DNA from: Rhipicephalus microplus
Taxonomy: Eukaryota; Arthropoda; Arachnida; Ixodida; Ixodidae
Direction of reading: 5' to 3'
Assembly: GCF_043290135.1 (NCBI RefSeq)
Contig: NW_027464602.1
Location: forward strand, 2,666,001 to 2,730,000
Length of the DNA: 64,000 bases
The notes beneath the pieces were generated by a model. It was not told the origin of the DNA. It made no database searches and saw nothing but the letters and a program-made list of their open reading frames with translations. Below are positions 61,669 through 64,000 of the stretch, piece by piece (the stretch's first letter is position 1; every line of letters starts with the position of its first letter). A program made the translations under genes and the position numbers.

Positions 61669-64000
61669 AGTCTTGCTCCACTCTCACCACCATCAGAACA
61701 TATCTTCAAAGCTATCAGCGCAAAGAAAAAAGCAACACACCACTCCCGGGAGGGCTCGAAACTCCAACCTTTCCGTCAACAGCCGATCGCGCTAGCCCAT
61801 TGCGCCACGGAGACAGTCTTGCTCCCTTCTCACCACCATCAGAACATAACTTCAAACCTATCAGCCCAAAGAAAAAAAACCACCGCACCACCACAGGGTG
61901 GGCTCGAACCTCCAACATTTCGGTTAACAGCCGATCGCGCTAGCCAATTGCGCCACGGAGACAGTCGTGCTCCACTCTCACCACCATCAGAACATATCTT
62001 CAAAGCTATCAGCGCAAAGAAAAAAGCAAAATACCACTCCCGGGAGGGCTCGAACCTCCAACTTTTCGGTTAACAGCCGATCGCGCTGGCCAATTGCGCC
62101 ACGGAGAAAGTCCCGCTCAACTCTTACCACCGTCAGACCATTTCTTCAGAGCTATCACCCCAAAGAAAAAAAAAGCGCCGCACCACCACCGGGTGGGCTC
62201 GAACCTCCAACTTTTCGGTTAACAGCCGATCGCGCTAGCCAATTGCCCCACGGAGACAGTCGTGCTCGACTCTCACCACCGTCAGAACATTTCTTCAGAG
62301 CTATCACCCCAAAGAAAAAAAAGCGCCGCACCACCACCGGTTGGGCTAGAACCTCCAACCTTTCGGTTAACAGCCGATCGCGCTAGCCAATTGCGCCACG
62401 AAGACAGTCCTGCTCCACTCTCACCACCATCAGAACATATCTTCAAAGCTATTACCGCAAAGAAAAAAGCAACACACCACTCCCGGGAGGGCTCAAAACT
62501 CCAACCTTTCGGTTAACAGCAAATCGAGCTAGCCAAATGCGCAACCGAGACAGTCTTGCTCCACTCTCACCACCATCAGAACATATCTTCAAAGCTATCA
62601 TCGCAAAGAAAAAAGCAACACAGCACTCCCGGGAGGGCTCGAAACTCCAATCTTTCGGTCAACAGCCGATCGCGCTAGCCCATTGCGCCACGGAGACAGT
62701 CTTGTTCATCTCTCACCCCCATCAGAACATATCATCAAAGCTATCAGCCCAAAGAAAAAAAAGCACCGCACCACCAACGGGTGGGCTCGAACCTCCAACT
62801 TTTCGGTTAACAGCCGATCGCGCTGGCCAATTGCGCCACGGAGACAGTCCTGCTCCACTCTCACCACAATTAGAACATATCTTCAAAGCTATCAGCCCAA
62901 AGAAAAAAAAGCGCCGCACCACCACTTGTGGGCTCGAACCTCCAACCTTTCGGTTAACAGCAGATCGCGCTAGCGAATTGCGCCACGGAGACAATCGTGC
63001 TCCACTCTCACCACCATCAGAACATATCTTCAAAGCTATTAGCGCAAAGAAAAAAAAAGCGCCGCACCACCAACGGGTGGGCAAGAACCTCCAACTTTTC
63101 GGTTAACAGCCGATCGCGCTGGCCAATTGCGCCACGGAGACAGTCCTGCTCCACACTCACCACAATTAGAACATATCTTCAAAGCTATCAGCCCAAAGAA
63201 AAAAAAAGCGCCGTACCACCACTTGTGGGCTCGAACCTCCAACCTTTCGGTTAACAGCAGATCGCGCTAGCCAATTGCGCCACGGAGACAATCGTGCTCC
63301 ACTCTCACCACCATCAGAACATATCTTCAAAGCTATCAGCGCAAAGAAAAAAAAGCGCCGCACCACCAACCGGTGGGCTCGAACCTCCAACTTTTCGGTT
63401 AACAGCCGATCGCGCTGGCCAATTGCGCCACGGAGACAGTCCTGCTCCACTCTCACCACAATTAGAACATATCTTCAAAGCTATCAGCCCAAAGAAAAAA
63501 AAGCGCCGCACCACCACTTGTGGGCTCGAACCTCCAACCTTTCGGTTAACAGGAGATCGCGCTAGCCGATTGCGCCACGGAGACAATCGTGCTCCACTCT
63601 CACCACCATCAGAACATATCTTCAAAGCTATCAGCGCAAAGAAAAAAAAGCGCCGCACCACCACCGGGTGGGCTCGAACCTCCAACCTTTCGGTTAACAG
63701 CCGATCGCGCAAGCCAATTTCGCCACGGAGACAGTCCTGCTCCACTCTCACCACCATCAGAACATATCTTCAAAGGTATCAGCCCAAAGAAAAAAAGTGC
63801 CGCACCACCACTTGGTGGGCTCGCACCTCCGACTTTTCGGTTAACAGCCGATCGCGCTAGCCAATTGCGCCACGGAGACAGTCCTGCTCCACTCTCACCA
63901 CCATCAGAACATTTCTTCAGAGCTAGCAGCCCAAAGAAAAAAAAAGCGCTGCACCACCACCGGATGGGCTCGAACCTCCAACATTACGGTTAACAGCCGA
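61617..64000 (-). repeat. domain 3 HOR, right copy of the 7,370 bp repeat (open-ended)
   Basis: Follows the left copy base for base at the landmarks compared, starting from a junction within a tRNA-like unit, and continues to the window edge. A few differences are seen, such as plus ccaaatgcgcaacc near 62.54 kb versus cctaatgcgcaacc in the left copy. Confidence 0.82.
63955..64000 (-). tRNA. tRNA-Asn-like unit truncated by the right window edge
   Basis: The 3' 46 nt are present: acceptor strand, T-arm and much of the anticodon arm including GTT. The 5' half lies beyond the window. Plus ttacgg marks it as a copy with a broken anticodon stem. Confidence 0.7.

Larger units (their letters stand above)
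1..64000 (-). repeat. tRNA-Asn-derived satellite: tandem array of ~434 monomers of ~147 bp
   Basis: The same unit repeats from the first base to the last, always in one orientation. Read on the minus strand, a unit is: a 74-nt tRNA-Asn(GTT)-like sequence; a short trailer ending GCGGCGC or GTGTTGC; a T-run of about 6-11; then ~55 bp of spacer (CTTTGGGCTGATAGC, GATATGTTCTG and GTGAGAGTGGAGCAGGACT are landmarks). The 5' ends of the first twelve tRNA-like parts are 71, 219, 367, 511, 657, 805, 954, 1100, 1248, 1396, 1539 and 1686. Much of the length variation comes from the poly-T tract. Two main flank types exist: type 1 (plus strand gcgccgcaccacc before the tRNA-like part) and type 2 (gcaacacaccactcc or gcaaaacaccactcc). 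No stretch over 300 bp lacks the monomer. The copy number is window length divided by mean spacing, not an individual count. Confidence 0.97.

Noticed and set aside
1..64000. CRISPR array
   Set aside because: Repeats are regular, but the intervening sequence is repeated too, the unit is ~147 bp, and the tRNA-like part is eukaryotic in character. There are no unique spacers and no cas genes.
1..64000. Ordinary cluster of working tRNA-Asn genes
   Set aside because: Copies share an anticodon-stem mismatch and a foreign 3' acceptor strand, and many have broken A or B boxes or changed anticodons. A few well-folded copies may still be active, but the array as a whole looks like a satellite.
1..64000. 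Dispersed tRNA-derived SINE insertions
   Set aside because: There are no target-site duplications, no unique flanks and no variable insertion positions; all units are head-to-tail at a fixed spacing. The T-run lies on the tRNA strand and suits Pol III termination, not a SINE poly-A tail. A SINE origin of the founder is still possible.

Overview
The whole 64 kb window is one uninterrupted, head-to-tail tandem array with a monomer of about 147 bp (spacings measured by eye: 143-149 bp). That is roughly 434 copies. I found no unique sequence, no inversion and no convincing protein-coding gene. About half of each monomer (74 nt, always on the minus strand) is a recognisable eukaryotic tRNA-Asn(GTT)-like sequence. 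It has the CTGTTAA anticodon loop, a GCGC/GCGC D-stem, a TTCGAGC T-loop, a discriminator G and an overall length of 74 nt. The other ~73 bp is spacer. It holds a run of about 6-11 T's (minus strand) just 3' of the tRNA-like part, which is a potential RNA polymerase III terminator. It also holds an AT-rich motif about 31-36 bp upstream of the next copy.

Organism: a eukaryote, most likely an animal. The tRNA-like part resembles the cytosolic tRNA-Asn of animals as I remember it, and not the plant form. The species cannot be named from this sequence. The best short description is a tRNA-Asn-derived satellite DNA.

Layout: monomers group into higher-order repeats (HORs) by shared variants and constant offsets. 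Domain 1 (1 to ~19.2 kb) is a ~7.96 kb HOR of 53-54 monomers in about 2.2 copies, with an internal 4.27 kb duplication. Domain 2 (~19.2 to ~34.6 kb) contains a near-perfect tandem duplication of a 3,539 bp, 24-monomer block (20,450-27,527) and a third, more diverged copy at 29.1-33.0 kb. Domain 3 (~34.6 to 64 kb) has a 2,947 bp, 20-monomer tandem duplication, a copy of part of that region 10.6 kb downstream, a mosaic of shorter duplications, and a 7,370 bp (50-monomer) repeat running off the right end.

Functional reading: many copies keep an A box, a perfect B box and a T-run, so they could be Pol III units or TFIIIC-binding sites. Nearly all copies have an A-A mismatch at the base of the anticodon stem and a 3' acceptor strand unlike a real tRNA-Asn, so most are probably pseudogenes. 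Some lineages have better-paired stems, and some have changed anticodons, including a small family reading GAT. Transcription and function are not shown by the sequence. All HOR limits were set by eye from matching landmarks and are good to a few tens of bases at best; percent identities were not computed.
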